A stretch of 45,311 nt of DNA, taken from the NCBI GenBank assembly GCA_964611385.1, contig CAZSXS010000021.1, positions 1 through 45,311 on the forward strand, read 5' to 3'. This DNA comes from CAZSXS01 sp964611385 (GTDB lineage: Bacteria; Bacillota; Clostridia; Lachnospirales; CAYPQA01). The notes under the pieces were generated by a model. That model saw nothing but the letters and a program-made list of their open reading frames with translations. It was not told the DNA's origin and made no database searches. Positions 34,480 through 43,376 of this stretch are shown here, one piece after another (positions within the stretch are counted from its first letter, which is position 1; each line of letters starts with the position of its first letter). Both the position numbers and the translations under genes were made by a program.

Positions 34480-35082
34480 TCAGAGCCCAAGCACCAATTC
34501 CCAAGCCTTTTGGTTATCCTTTTGAAACTGTTCTTCTGACTTATCTGTTTCAAAGTTGACGGGACGGCAGCCTACATATGGCTGAAAGCCATAAGCCAGG
34601 TAAAGCTTGATGGCCTTATAACTCCAGGTTTGAGTCGTTAAGTATAGCATATCCGTGTAACCTTTACTGTAGTAGGTATCCAGCAGCTTGGTGAGTAGCG
34701 CCTTGGCGAGGCCCTTACCCTGGCAGCTTGGGTGAACGGCAACCCAATGGATACGCCAGAGCTTTCTCCCAAAGTGGCTACCGTACCAAAGGGTCGCTGT
34801 TGCAATTAGCTCGTCCATATGGTTTGAGATAAAAAAGCATTGCTCTTTCATCAATGCTTTTTTTTCATTTGTGGAGAATTCTTTGGCAAAGTACTGCCGT
34901 GCATCCTCTATGTTTGTAAAATGCTCAACCGACATTTGCAAGCGTGCCCACTCTTCCGCCATGCCATCTGTATAGGTTCTAAAAGCATAACCCTCGGGCA
35001 AAGAGTAACAGGGATAATCACAATCCGCATCCGGCTCCCTAACCATGATCATCGGGTAGTAGGGAAGTGTTTTGTCTAACAT
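34480..35082 (-). CDS. GNAT-family N-acetyltransferase
   Basis: A 200-residue acetyltransferase. The acetyl-CoA binding segment WVAVHPSCQGKGLAKALLTKLLD carries the Q/R-x-x-G-x-G/A motif (QGKGLA), followed by the typical YLTTQTWSYKAIKLYLAYGFQP strand-helix ending. The start is the ATG at 35082 with AAGGAG ten bases upstream; the open frame continues to 35172 but without a site. It is convergent with the FAD oxidoreductase, 24 bp apart. The acceptor amine is unknown. Confidence 0.88.
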   Translation of the reverse strand: MLDKTLPYYPMIMVREPDADCDYPCYSLPEGYAFRTYTDGMAEEWARLQMSVEHFTNIEDARQYFAKEFSTNEKKALMKEQCFFISNHMDELIATATLWYGSHFGRKLWRIHWVAVHPSCQGKGLAKALLTKLLDTYYSKGYTDMLYLTTQTWSYKAIKLYLAYGFQPYVGCRPVNFETDKSEEQFQKDNQKAWELVLGL

Positions 35083-35426
35083 GTCAAAAACTCCTTTCAA
35101 AGACTTTGTCTCAGTATAGATCCTGTGCTGAAATTCAAAGTCTACCATAGCACTAAATCGAAAAGTGCACAACAGAAAAAGCCGACAAAAATAACCTTTT
35201 AGGCGTTAATATTAAAAATTGAACCCTACATTAAATTATGAACGGATAAGAAATATGCAACAAAAATTAAAATAATATTGTCAGAAATAAAAAATGAAGC
35301 TTTGCAAAAGCCATTAAAGATGTATAATAAATCTTGCCAATCGGAAAATCTTTTGGTCAACTTAACATCTGCCTGTTCTTCATCAAGAAATCAGTAGTGC
35401 AAATTTAAAATATAGGAGGAAATGAA
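35083..35426. other. AT-rich intergenic region
   Basis: No gene seen. It lies between the divergent acetyltransferase gene and the decayed binding-protein gene and holds the promoter at 35301-35328. A clean GGAGG (about 35414-35418) precedes the binding-protein ATG. I see no operator-like repeats comparable to those at 19718-19752. Confidence 0.5.
35301..35328 (+). promoter_or_regulatory. Putative promoter of the decayed sugar locus
   Basis: TTTGCA (35301-35306), a 16-bp spacer and a perfect TATAAT (35323-35328) lie about 100 bp upstream of the binding-protein start. The weak -35 again suggests dependence on an activator. Confidence 0.55.
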
Positions 35427-36086
35427 ATGACTAAGCTCGTTACTAAAAAAAGTGTAAGCGCCTTATTGGCAACGCTTATGACTGCATCAGCATTAAGCGG
35501 ATGCCAACAGTCAGAAGCCCCTGCTAAAACCAATGCTACAACTGCTCCATCTACACAAGTGTTTGAATCTAGAGATCAAGGATTTCTCTCTTGATTATGG
35601 TTTGTCTCCTTGGAGTGACTGGTTCACCTCTATCGATGGGAAGATTCATCATGACTTCACCTCAGACATCAACTCACCTAAGATGAAAGCTTACCTGGAA
35701 GAAATGAGAAAGTGGTATGCAGAAAAGCTCATTGACCAATCCATCTTAATCGACCATTTTGACAAGGCCGAGGCTCAAATCTTAAGCAATCAGGTGGGTG
35801 CAGAACAACGTTGGACAGGTACCTTTATGGCTCGCAATAAGCAAATGCAAGCAGAAGATCCTAGTGTATACTGGAAGCTGGCCATGCCACCTGTAGGCCC
35901 CTTCGGCGATCGTGCTTATGAAAACTATCCGTACATAAACGGCGAAAGATGGATCCTCACCAGTGCAAACAAGAACCCGGAAATCACCGCAAAGCTGTTT
36001 GACTATGTCTTTGCAAGTGAAGAAGGTCAATTGATGAAGTAGTGAAAGCAAAGCAAGCTCAATACGACAGATACTACAATAAATAA
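35427..36086 (+). pseudogene. Solute-binding lipoprotein gene with two internal deletions
   Basis: The ATG at 35427 follows TAGGAGG and encodes a perfect lipoprotein start (MTKLVTKKSVSALLATLMTA then SALSGC with the lipidated Cys at 26) and a short linker, but the frame stops at about 35592. From about 35570, in another frame, the middle of an LplA-like binding protein appears (LDYGLSPWSDWFTSIDGK ... YVFASEEGQLMK, stop 36042). Then, in a third frame, a typical family ending VKAKQAQYDRYYNK runs from 36042 to a stop at 36086. Compared with the 512-residue relative at 12817, at least two blocks are missing. No functional protein can be made. Confidence 0.85.
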
Positions 36087-36096
36087 ATAATAAGAA

Positions 36097-36150
36097 GAGC
36101 CACGGATTATACGGATGCTTATCGGCTGTTTCAATCCGTGGCTCTTTTTG
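36097..36150 (+). terminator. Attenuating terminator between binding protein and permease
   Basis: GAGCCACGGATT (36097-36108) pairs perfectly with AATCCGTGGCTC (36133-36144), followed by TTTTT. Terminators in this position, after the binding-protein gene, commonly let only a fraction of transcription reach the permeases. Confidence 0.9.
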
Positions 36151-36192
36151 CGAAAACTAGAATCAAGAAGCGGATAAGGAGGGGTGATTTTT

Positions 36193-36825
36193 TTGAATCT
36201 GACTACACAAAAGGCAATACCAAAAAGATCGTTTAATGAAAGCTTCACTGAGTTTGTTCGGCTTGCCAAGAGGGATAAATATCTACTCATGCTTGTTCTT
36301 CCGGGCGCTATTTTCCTGTTTGTATTCTGCTATATCCCAATGTACGGCGTGATCTTTGCGTTTCAGGATTATGCGCCAGGACGAAACATGTTTTTTGGTG
36401 CCGAATGGGTGGGCTTAAAATGGTTTCAGCAATTTTTCAGCTCCATGTTCTTCGGTCGCATATTAACCAACACCATATTAATCAGTTTATTCACACTGAT
36501 ATTTTCGTTTCCTGCTCCAATCATTTTTGCTTTAATGCTCAATGAAGTGAAAGAAGGCGCTTTCAGAAAGACAGTTCAATCAATCAGCTATCTTCCTCAC
36601 TTTATTTCAACCGTTATTATTGTAGGCTTGATTGTTAATCTTTTCTCCTTGGACGGTATTCTAACAGAGCTCGTGAATAAGATTACGGGGCATCGCCGCG
36701 GCATACAGGAGCAAAGCTTTAGCTTCGGTACGGCGGTAGGCTTGTTTAACTCAGTTGTGAACTTTGGCTTTGTCTATGGGACGAATGCAATCTGCCGCAA
36801 AGTCAATGATGTTTCATTGTGGTAA
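36193..36825 (+). pseudogene. LplB-like permease gene with in-frame deletion of the coupling loop
   Basis: The frame encodes 210 residues where relatives have about 310. The N-terminal two thirds are normal (LPGAIFLFVFCYIPMYGVIF, FQDYAPGRNMF, LPHFISTVIIVGLIVNLFS), and the last 40 are also normal (SFSFGTAVGLFNSVVNF ... NAICRKVNDVSLW). Between NKITG and RRGIQ, near 36685-36700, about 100 residues are missing, including two membrane helices and the whole EAA motif that contacts the ATPase; the intact copy at 15288 still has YEAAQVDGA. The product is almost certainly inactive. The start is a TTG at 36193 after AAGGAGG. Confidence 0.85.
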
Positions 36826-36837
36826 GGGGGGTTCAAA

Positions 36838-36873
36838 ATGAAAATAAAAAAACACTTTAGCGAGTGGCGCTGA
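36838..36873 (+). pseudogene. First codons of a lost second permease
   Basis: AAGGGGGG and an ATG at 36838 lie just after the first permease, exactly where the LplC-type permease normally starts. The frame reads MKIKKHFSEW and one Arg, then stops. This resembles the N-terminal tail of LplC-type permeases (basic, then a Glu/Arg-Phe turn before the first helix). Everything else of that gene is gone, and the next bases run out of frame into a glycosidase. Identification rests on position and the basic start only. Confidence 0.5.
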
Positions 36874-38252
36874 ACAAGCTTTACAAAATTGTTTCGGACT
36901 ATGTTCCTTATGTGCTTACCGTCAGTCAAGACGATATTGAGAAGGAAAAACTAAAAGACTTCAATGTCATCTTTATCGGAACCTTGGAAAACAACTACAT
37001 AGCGGACTTTTATAAGGAAGGCTTGTTTGAAAAGAACGAAAAGGCTGAGGGCTTTTCGATTAAGGTGATGAAAAGCCCCTTTAACGAGGAGAGTAAAATT
37101 GCCATCTTGTGTGGAAACGATGCTCAAGGAGTCTTGTACTCAGTCAGGGATTTTGAACATTGCTATGTTTCCCCACAAAGGTACAATCACTTCAATACGG
37201 TGTATAACGAAGCCTTCAAGGTGTTTCAGAGTGAGATGCCGGACTTTGCCTTGCAGTCGGCTCCGGCTTTTGCCTATAGGGGCATTTGGACCTGGGGTCA
37301 TGTAATTTATGATTACAAAAGCTTCATCGATAACATGAGCAAGTGGAAGATGAACTTTTTGACGCTTTGGAATGACTTTGTGCCCATCAATGCCAAGGAA
37401 GTCGTAGACTATGCCCACTCGCGGGGCTTGAAGATTGTCTGGGGTTACTCTTGGTGTTGGGGTGAGGAGGTTGACCCCACAGCAGCTTCCGATTTGGAAA
37501 AGTGGTCGAAGCGCATTATCGAAACCTATGAGCAGCAATACTTAGCCCTAGGCATAGACGGTATGTACTTTCAAACCTTTACTGAGCATTCCCCAGACAA
37601 TATCAGCAATCAATCCACGGCAAAGCTAGCCGCTAACTGGGTGAATCGAATTTCAGCAAGGATCTTGGAAAAATACCCCGACCTGTGGATTCAGTTCGGC
37701 CTACACGCAACTTCCGTTAAGACAGACCTGGAAGCCATCGCTACTGTAGACAAAAGACTGAACATAACCTGGGAAGATGCAGGCTCCTTCCCCTATCACC
37801 ACGACCCAAAAAACGTTTCCGCTACCGAGGAGGCTGTGCACTTTACCCACAAGGCGAGCCGCCTCAGAGGCGACGAAGAAGAATTCGGTCTTGTGCTGAA
37901 GGGGCTGACCATGCTGAACTGGCCCGGCTTTGAGCATCAAAAGGGGCCTTTTGTGCTGGGAGAACGCAGCGAGGCCTTTTTAAAGAAAACAGCCGTAGAA
38001 AAAGAATTCATCTGGCGCTACGCCCAGACCTACTGGAACAAAAACCTAGAACCCGTTCTTGAGCTCCTTCGCAGCATTAAGACCGAAGGCCAAAGGCCAA
38101 GCATCGTCAGCGCTTTGATTGAAGATGGGCTTTGGGAAGAAAGAGAATGGGCGGCGGGGGTTCTGTTCGCAGAGGCGGCCTGGAATCCTTACCGTACTAA
38201 GGAAGAAATTGTTGAAATGATTTCATTGGTGCAAAGCACCCATTTTTGTTAA
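36864..38252 (+). CDS. TIM-barrel glycoside hydrolase-like protein, 5' end damaged
   Basis: A 462-residue frame. Residues 1-110 form a zincin-like domain of the kind found before GH20 and GH67 barrels (KIAILCGNDAQGVLYSVRDF). The barrel follows (FAYRGIWTWGHVIYDYKSF, NFLTLWNDFVPI, YAHSRGLKIVWGYSW, IDGMYFQTFTEHS with a candidate catalytic Glu, then LWIQFGLHATS and ITWEDAGSFPYHH). The natural start is missing: the frame begins at a GTG without a ribosome-binding site, joined to the permease scrap, and relatives have a longer N terminus. It could be translated by frameshift from 36838 or be dead. The exact GH family is uncertain; hexosamine or uronic-acid glycans are plausible. Confidence 0.6.
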   Translation: MALNKLYKIVSDYVPYVLTVSQDDIEKEKLKDFNVIFIGTLENNYIADFYKEGLFEKNEKAEGFSIKVMKSPFNEESKIAILCGNDAQGVLYSVRDFEHCYVSPQRYNHFNTVYNEAFKVFQSEMPDFALQSAPAFAYRGIWTWGHVIYDYKSFIDNMSKWKMNFLTLWNDFVPINAKEVVDYAHSRGLKIVWGYSWCWGEEVDPTAASDLEKWSKRIIETYEQQYLALGIDGMYFQTFTEHSPDNISNQSTAKLAANWVNRISARILEKYPDLWIQFGLHATSVKTDLEAIATVDKRLNITWEDAGSFPYHHDPKNVSATEEAVHFTHKASRLRGDEEEFGLVLKGLTMLNWPGFEHQKGPFVLGERSEAFLKKTAVEKEFIWRYAQTYWNKNLEPVLELLRSIKTEGQRPSIVSALIEDGLWEEREWAAGVLFAEAAWNPYRTKEEIVEMISLVQSTHFC

Positions 38253-38269
38253 GTCTATTGGAGGTACTC

Positions 38270-40161
38270 ATGAACTGTACACTTTTGCCCCAGCCACAGC
38301 TATTGATCCAAAGGAACGAACCCGGACTTACTTTGAACCTGGGCGAACAGGAGGGAAAATCCTCTCTGGAATATTCCAAGCTTCTGGCTTCAATGCCGAC
38401 GAAGGGTATTTTATTGACATTTCAAAGGATCATGTCACCATCGGTGCGGACAACGACTGCGGTCGCTTTTATGCCCTGGCGACCCTGGGACAGCTGATTG
38501 CGAGCGGAAACATAGAAATCCCAGCCATGACTATTATGGACTATCCAGATTTAAAAATGAGGGGCTTTCATTTTTGCTACCATGTGGTATCTGAAAATCT
38601 CTTTTCTCTTGCCCCGAACTTTGACTTTGCAAAGCATTTGATTGAGTTTTACGCCCACATGAAAATGAATACGGTATTTATTGAATTTGAGGCTATGTTT
38701 CCATTCAAAAAATATCCGCAACTTCGAAACAAGTACACTTTTACTGAGAACCAAATGCAAGAACTGCTGAACCTTTGCAAAAGCTGCCATGTCAAGATCG
38801 TGCCTTTGGTGCAGGCCCTGGGACATAATTATTCGATTTTACGGCATCCAGAATTTGCGCATCTTCGTGAGGTAGAGAGAACCGCACAGCAATTTTGCCC
38901 TTGTAATCAAGATTGCGTAGACTTCTATCGTGAGCTGATCGACGAGATTCTGTCTGTAATCGGGGATGTAGAGTACATACACATTGGAGGCGACGAGTCC
39001 AGGCGACTTGCAGAATGCTATATTTGCGCCGAAAAATACAAACTGAAAGGCATGGGCGCCTTGTATGGAGACCACATCAATAAGGTGGCCGAGTACTTGG
39101 TTTCCCGAAACATCAAGCCTATAGTTTGGGGCGATATTCTGGAGGAATACAGGGACATCCTGGATGTGCTGAACAAGAATGTAGCCATTGCCTATTGGAA
39201 TTACGACATGCTGGAATGGAACAGACCTTATATCATGGATCAGTTGGCTGCCGGCGGACGTGAAATCATTGCAGCAAGTGCGGCAAAATTCGGTGTTCAC
39301 AGCGATTATTTTTACCACTTCCAAAAATCCATGCGTACTATCAGTCTCTTAGGCCTTGAATGCAAGCGAAACGGGGTAAAGGGCATGATGGTCACGGACT
39401 GGACAAAGCTTTCATCATACGAAGTAAGCATTCCCTCCAATGCCTTCTCGGCGCAGATCTGCTGGAGCAGTGAAAACAATCAAAAGGAATTTTGCAGAAA
39501 ACTATCCCAGCTTTACTACGGAACAGAAATACCAGAGATGAACCAAATCTTTGTCTTACTATCAGAGCTATCCCATGGGAACAAGCACAAGGAAAACGAC
39601 TGCTTAACCGCTCCTTACTCAGATGTACACAGCACCATGCTGGTAGACGGCTTGGACCGCTTTGACCACTCCAAGCTCAGCTTTGCTTTTGCCCTAGCCA
39701 ACTACACCCGGCAGGAGGAGTCCCCCAGGGCTTGCAAGTTCCTGAAAAAATCCTTAGCAAACGGCAAGCAGGCCTTAGCACTTTTAAGCAAGTACAGGGA
39801 CACAGTACAATTCAACCACAGAGTATACAACATCTTAATCAATGCAGCCGAAACCATGATTTTGAAGGCAGAGATGGGTCTAGCCCTGGACAATGCAGTC
39901 AAGCTACTCAAGTACCCCTTACCAAACGAAGAAGGTGCACAGCTCCAATGCGCCAACGAGCTTGAAGCCATTGCCGAACGCTACGTAAAGCTAAAGCAAG
40001 ACAGCTACGAGCTTCTACTCGACGGCAACTTCAAGGAATCCCTAGACATTGACATCGGCTACCGTTTCCCCGACGAAGCCTTAACCTTCATGAAAAAATA
40101 CGCAGAGCTCCTAAAAGAGCACAAACAACTACAAACCCTACTAAGCTTTCGGGTTTATTAA
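38270..40161 (+). pseudogene. GH20 beta-N-acetylhexosaminidase with a one-base frameshift
   Basis: An ATG at 38270 with GGAGG upstream encodes an N-terminal domain (MNCTLLPQPQLLIQRNEPGL ... LEYSKLL). Near 38388-38396 the reading frame changes by one missing base and continues as GFNADEGYFIDISKDHVTIG, then straight through the barrel (MRGFHFCYHVV at 38560 onward) to a stop at 40161. The catalytic GH20 motif HIGGDES is intact at 38980-39000. The shift is in the zincin-like domain, so a product starting at the in-frame ATG 38527 would retain the barrel but lack most of the N-terminal domain. Uncorrected it is a pseudogene; a sequencing error in CTTCTGG is also possible. Confidence 0.72.
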
Positions 40162-40177
40162 AATTAAGGAGGTTTAC

Positions 40178-43099
40178 ATGAAAAAAGAGAAGAATAAGGT
40201 TGGCGGTATTAAGCTGGCCTACGTTGGTGGTGGCTCAAGAGGTTGGGCCTGGGGCCTGATGGGAGACTTGGCTTTGGAAGAAAGCCTGTCTGGTGAGATT
40301 AGACTCTATGATATTGATTTGGATGCTGCCCAACAAAATGTTGTGATCGGCAAGAAGTACTTCGGCGCTGAGGAAGCAAAGACCAAATGGGATATGGTGG
40401 CCTGTGAAACCCTGGACGAGGCCTTGCAGGGCGCTGACTTTGTGGTGATTTCCATTCAGCCTGCTACCTATAAGGAGATGGAGTCCGATGTCCATGCTCC
40501 TGAAAAGTATGGTATCTATCAGGCGGTGGGCGATACAACAGGTCCTGGTGGTATCATCCGTGCCTTAAGGACTATCCCCATGTTTAAGGAAATCGCCTTG
40601 GGTATCCAAGCAAATTGTCCCAACGCCTGGGTTATCAATTATACCAACCCCATGACCATCTGTACCAAGACGCTTTATGAGGTCTTTCCTCAGATTAAGG
40701 CCTTCGGCTGCTGCCATGAGGTCTTCGGAACACAAAAGCTCCTTGCCATGATGTTGAATGATCTGCGGGGTATATCTGAAGTTGAAAGGCATGAAATCCT
40801 GATCAACGTGCTCGGTATCAATCACTTCACTTGGATTGATCAGGCAAGCTATCAGGGCATGGATCTGCTGCCTTTATATAAGGAGTTTGTCAAGAAGTAC
40901 GAGGAGAGAGGCTTTGAGGACGGGGCGCCAGGTTATTGCGAAACCAGTGTCTTTGGCTCTGCCAATATGGTAAAGTTCGATTTGTTCAGACGCTATGGAC
41001 TGATTGCTGCCGCTGGCGACAGACACCTTGCGGAGTTTTGTCCACCGTGGTATATTAAGGACAAAGAAACGGTTGCAGCGTTCAGATACCATTTGACACC
41101 AGTCAGCTTTCGAGAGCAGGAGTTGCTCAACCGCAAGGAAACATCCAGAATGCTGATTGATGGCGAAAAGAAAGTTGAGCTTAAACGAAGCGGCGAAGAA
41201 GGCATTCATCAGATCATGGCCTTGCTCGGCTTAGGTGACCTGGTAACCAATGTAAATCTTCCCAACGTAGGGCAGATTTCAAATCTTCCGCTAGGTGCGG
41301 TTGTGGAAACCAATGCTTGCTTTGACCAAAGTGGAATCCGGCCGGTACTGGCTGGTCGATTACCAGAGGATATCAATAGCCTTGTGTACCGCCAAGTGAT
41401 CAATCAGGAGACTACCGTCAAGGCAGGCCTCACTTATTCCTTGGAGAATGAGGGGTATTTACGTTGTCTGTTAAGAGAAAGCTTTTTCTTGTCGTTTTTG
41501 ATTACCTTCTCCATACCCATCTTCATTGGCAGCCTCGGCTATGTATGGGGAGGAAACATTGTTAAGGAAATAACCAATCTTTCTTATGTTGACAAATTGA
41601 AGCAAGTGTTATCTGAAACAGAACAATCCTTTAATAAGATTGACAAACTTTCACAAACCCTGTCTGAGACGCAGTGGATCAGGAATATTGCCTTTATGCA
41701 AGGCCAGGCCTTTGATACCAGCCGTCTGGATTACTTTGAGCTTAGTCGCTACGCAAAGGAACTGGAAAATTATAGCTCGATGAACAATATGGTTGAGAAA
41801 ATCGCCATTGTATTGAATCAAAAAAACGGATTGATATCGGCAAATGGGTATGACAGTTTTGAGTGGTATTTTGAAAATGCGTTCAAGCTGGAGGGAATGG
41901 AAACAGAAGATTGGATGGTCTTGTTTTCGGAGCCTCGTAACACCATCCTGTACCCAAGAAATGTACAAACTTATTCTATACTTCGGGGAAATATGATGGC
42001 AGCAGAAGGAATCATCAAGAGCCTTTGGACAACGCCCGACCGGGTACCTCATAAGAATATGTGGCTTTGGGATTCGGTTTTTCATGCTCTTGGCTGGCAG
42101 TACTACGACAAAGAGCTTGCCTACGTGACGGTTACAGCGGTTTTGGACTCTCAGCGTGAGGATGGCTTGATCCCTATCATGACCACCCCTCATGAAAAGC
42201 TGCACATTACACAGCCTCCTGTCTTGGCTTGGGGCATCTGGCTTCTGTATGAGCGCTTCCAAGAAAAAGACTTTCTTGCTAAGGCCTATGAGCCTTTAAA
42301 GAGATACCTCCAGTGGAACCTGCAAAACCGTGACGCAAATAAGAACCTGCTTTGTGAATGGCATATCTCTGGTACAAGAAGCGGAGAGTCCGGAGCCGAT
42401 AACTCCTGCCGCTTTGATAGCGGTAAGACGATGGACTGTGTTGACTTTTCATCCTTTATGGCAAAGGAAGTCCGACATCTGGTAAAAATGGCAGAAGTAC
42501 TGGATCTGGGACTTGAAGCGAAGGAACATGAATCTTTATATCAACAGATGAAAGAGGCCATAAACACCCAACTTTGGGATGAGGAAAAGCAGCTTTACTG
42601 CGATCGGTATCTGGACGGTGGCTTTTCAAATATCAAGGGGCTTTATAGCTTTATGCCGCTTTTTGCGGCTGTGGTTGATGAGGATAGAGTGGCGATTCTT
42701 GTTAAGCAGCTTAAGAATCCCTCCCACTTTATGACGAAGGTTCCCTTTGCCACAGACGCAGCCAGCGAGCCGACCTATGGTTGTGACCTATGGAGAGGAA
42801 GCTGCTGGATTAACTACAACTATATGCTTATCAGCGGGTTAAGAGAATACGGCTATCCTGAGCTTGCAAACAAAATTGCCCTAGCGTCCATTGAACAAAT
42901 TGCAAAATGGTATCATCAGCTTGGGTGTATCTTTGAGTATTACGACAGTAGCGGCGAGAAGGTTCCTTCTTTCATGGACAGAAAGGGCCCCTGCACCCCA
43001 CCCTATGACATACGCCGTAAAATCTTCCCAATCCGGGATTATAGCTGGACCTCCTCCTTGTATATTGCTTTGTTAAATGAAACATCGAAAATGAGATAA
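40178..43099 (+). CDS. Chimera: GH4 glycosidase + AraC-type sensor region + trehalase-like hydrolase (973 aa)
   Basis: One uninterrupted 973-residue frame with GGAGG upstream. Residues 1 to about 418 are a GH4 enzyme, NAD- and Mn-dependent: LAYVGGGSRGWAWGLMGDL, DTTGPGG, NYTNPMT, FGCCHEVFG with metal-binding Cys/His, and GINHFTW. It lacks the last 30-45 residues of the family. Residues about 425-583 match the N-terminal membrane and sensor part of YesN-associated AraC regulators (RESFFLSFLITFSIPIFIGS as membrane helix, then LSETEQSFNKIDKLSQTLSE and a folded sensor), without any DNA-binding domain. From about 585 an (alpha/alpha)6-barrel trehalase/GH63-like domain runs to the end (NMWLWDSVFHALGWQYYD, DGLIP, TQPPVLAWG, GCDLWRGSCWINYNY). 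It looks like three genes joined in frame by deletions; activity of the parts is unknown. Confidence 0.82.
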   Translation: MKKEKNKVGGIKLAYVGGGSRGWAWGLMGDLALEESLSGEIRLYDIDLDAAQQNVVIGKKYFGAEEAKTKWDMVACETLDEALQGADFVVISIQPATYKEMESDVHAPEKYGIYQAVGDTTGPGGIIRALRTIPMFKEIALGIQANCPNAWVINYTNPMTICTKTLYEVFPQIKAFGCCHEVFGTQKLLAMMLNDLRGISEVERHEILINVLGINHFTWIDQASYQGMDLLPLYKEFVKKYEERGFEDGAPGYCETSVFGSANMVKFDLFRRYGLIAAAGDRHLAEFCPPWYIKDKETVAAFRYHLTPVSFREQELLNRKETSRMLIDGEKKVELKRSGEEGIHQIMALLGLGDLVTNVNLPNVGQISNLPLGAVVETNACFDQSGIRPVLAGRLPEDINSLVYRQVINQETTVKAGLTYSLENEGYLRCLLRESFFLSFLITFSIPIFIGSLGYVWGGNIVKEITNLSYVDKLKQVLSETEQSFNKIDKLSQTLSETQWIRNIAFMQGQAFDTSRLDYFELSRYAKELENYSSMNNMVEKIAIVLNQKNGLISANGYDSFEWYFENAFKLEGMETEDWMVLFSEPRNTILYPRNVQTYSILRGNMMAAEGIIKSLWTTPDRVPHKNMWLWDSVFHALGWQYYDKELAYVTVTAVLDSQREDGLIPIMTTPHEKLHITQPPVLAWGIWLLYERFQEKDFLAKAYEPLKRYLQWNLQNRDANKNLLCEWHISGTRSGESGADNSCRFDSGKTMDCVDFSSFMAKEVRHLVKMAEVLDLGLEAKEHESLYQQMKEAINTQLWDEEKQLYCDRYLDGGFSNIKGLYSFMPLFAAVVDEDRVAILVKQLKNPSHFMTKVPFATDAASEPTYGCDLWRGSCWINYNYMLISGLREYGYPELANKIALASIEQIAKWYHQLGCIFEYYDSSGEKVPSFMDRKGPCTPPYDIRRKIFPIRDYSWTSSLYIALLNETSKMR

Positions 43100-43107
43100 T
43101 ATCATAG

Positions 43108-43285
43108 GCGGTCACAATGTGCGTGTGCGTAAAGCGATCCCGCTGATCTCACAAAAGGTGATTCAAGACTTAAAGCGGTCGCAATGCGCGTGAGGGTAAA
43201 GCGATCCGATGAAAGCCCCGGAAGGGATACCGCCCGAAACGGCTTACGACCAGTACTAGTGGAGGGCGGTGTCCCTTCTGGGGCT
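43108..43285. repeat. 33-bp direct repeat pair and 22-bp stem hairpin
   Basis: Two 33-bp copies at 43108-43140 and 43175-43207 match at 29 positions and share the ending TAAAGCGATCC. They are followed by a very stable hairpin: arms 43214-43235 and 43264-43285 pair over 22 bp with two G-U pairs, around a 28-base loop. No T-run follows. The segment is GC-richer than its surroundings and has no gene. It may be a structured RNA, a repeat element, or the remains of one. Confidence 0.65.
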
Positions 43286-43376
43286 GGGGCTTGGGCGTGA
43301 ATGGAGCACTCACTTGATACGTACTGTGTTTGATACCCGTTTATAAAATTATATAGATATAGAAAGGAACAACTAT

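Noticed and set aside
35427..36086. Programmed frameshifting to make a full binding protein
   Set aside because: Large blocks are missing relative to family length, so frame changes alone cannot restore it.
41651..42262. 203-codon antisense frame in the chimeric gene
   Set aside because: Shadow of the sensor and hydrolase coding sequence, with no signals of its own.
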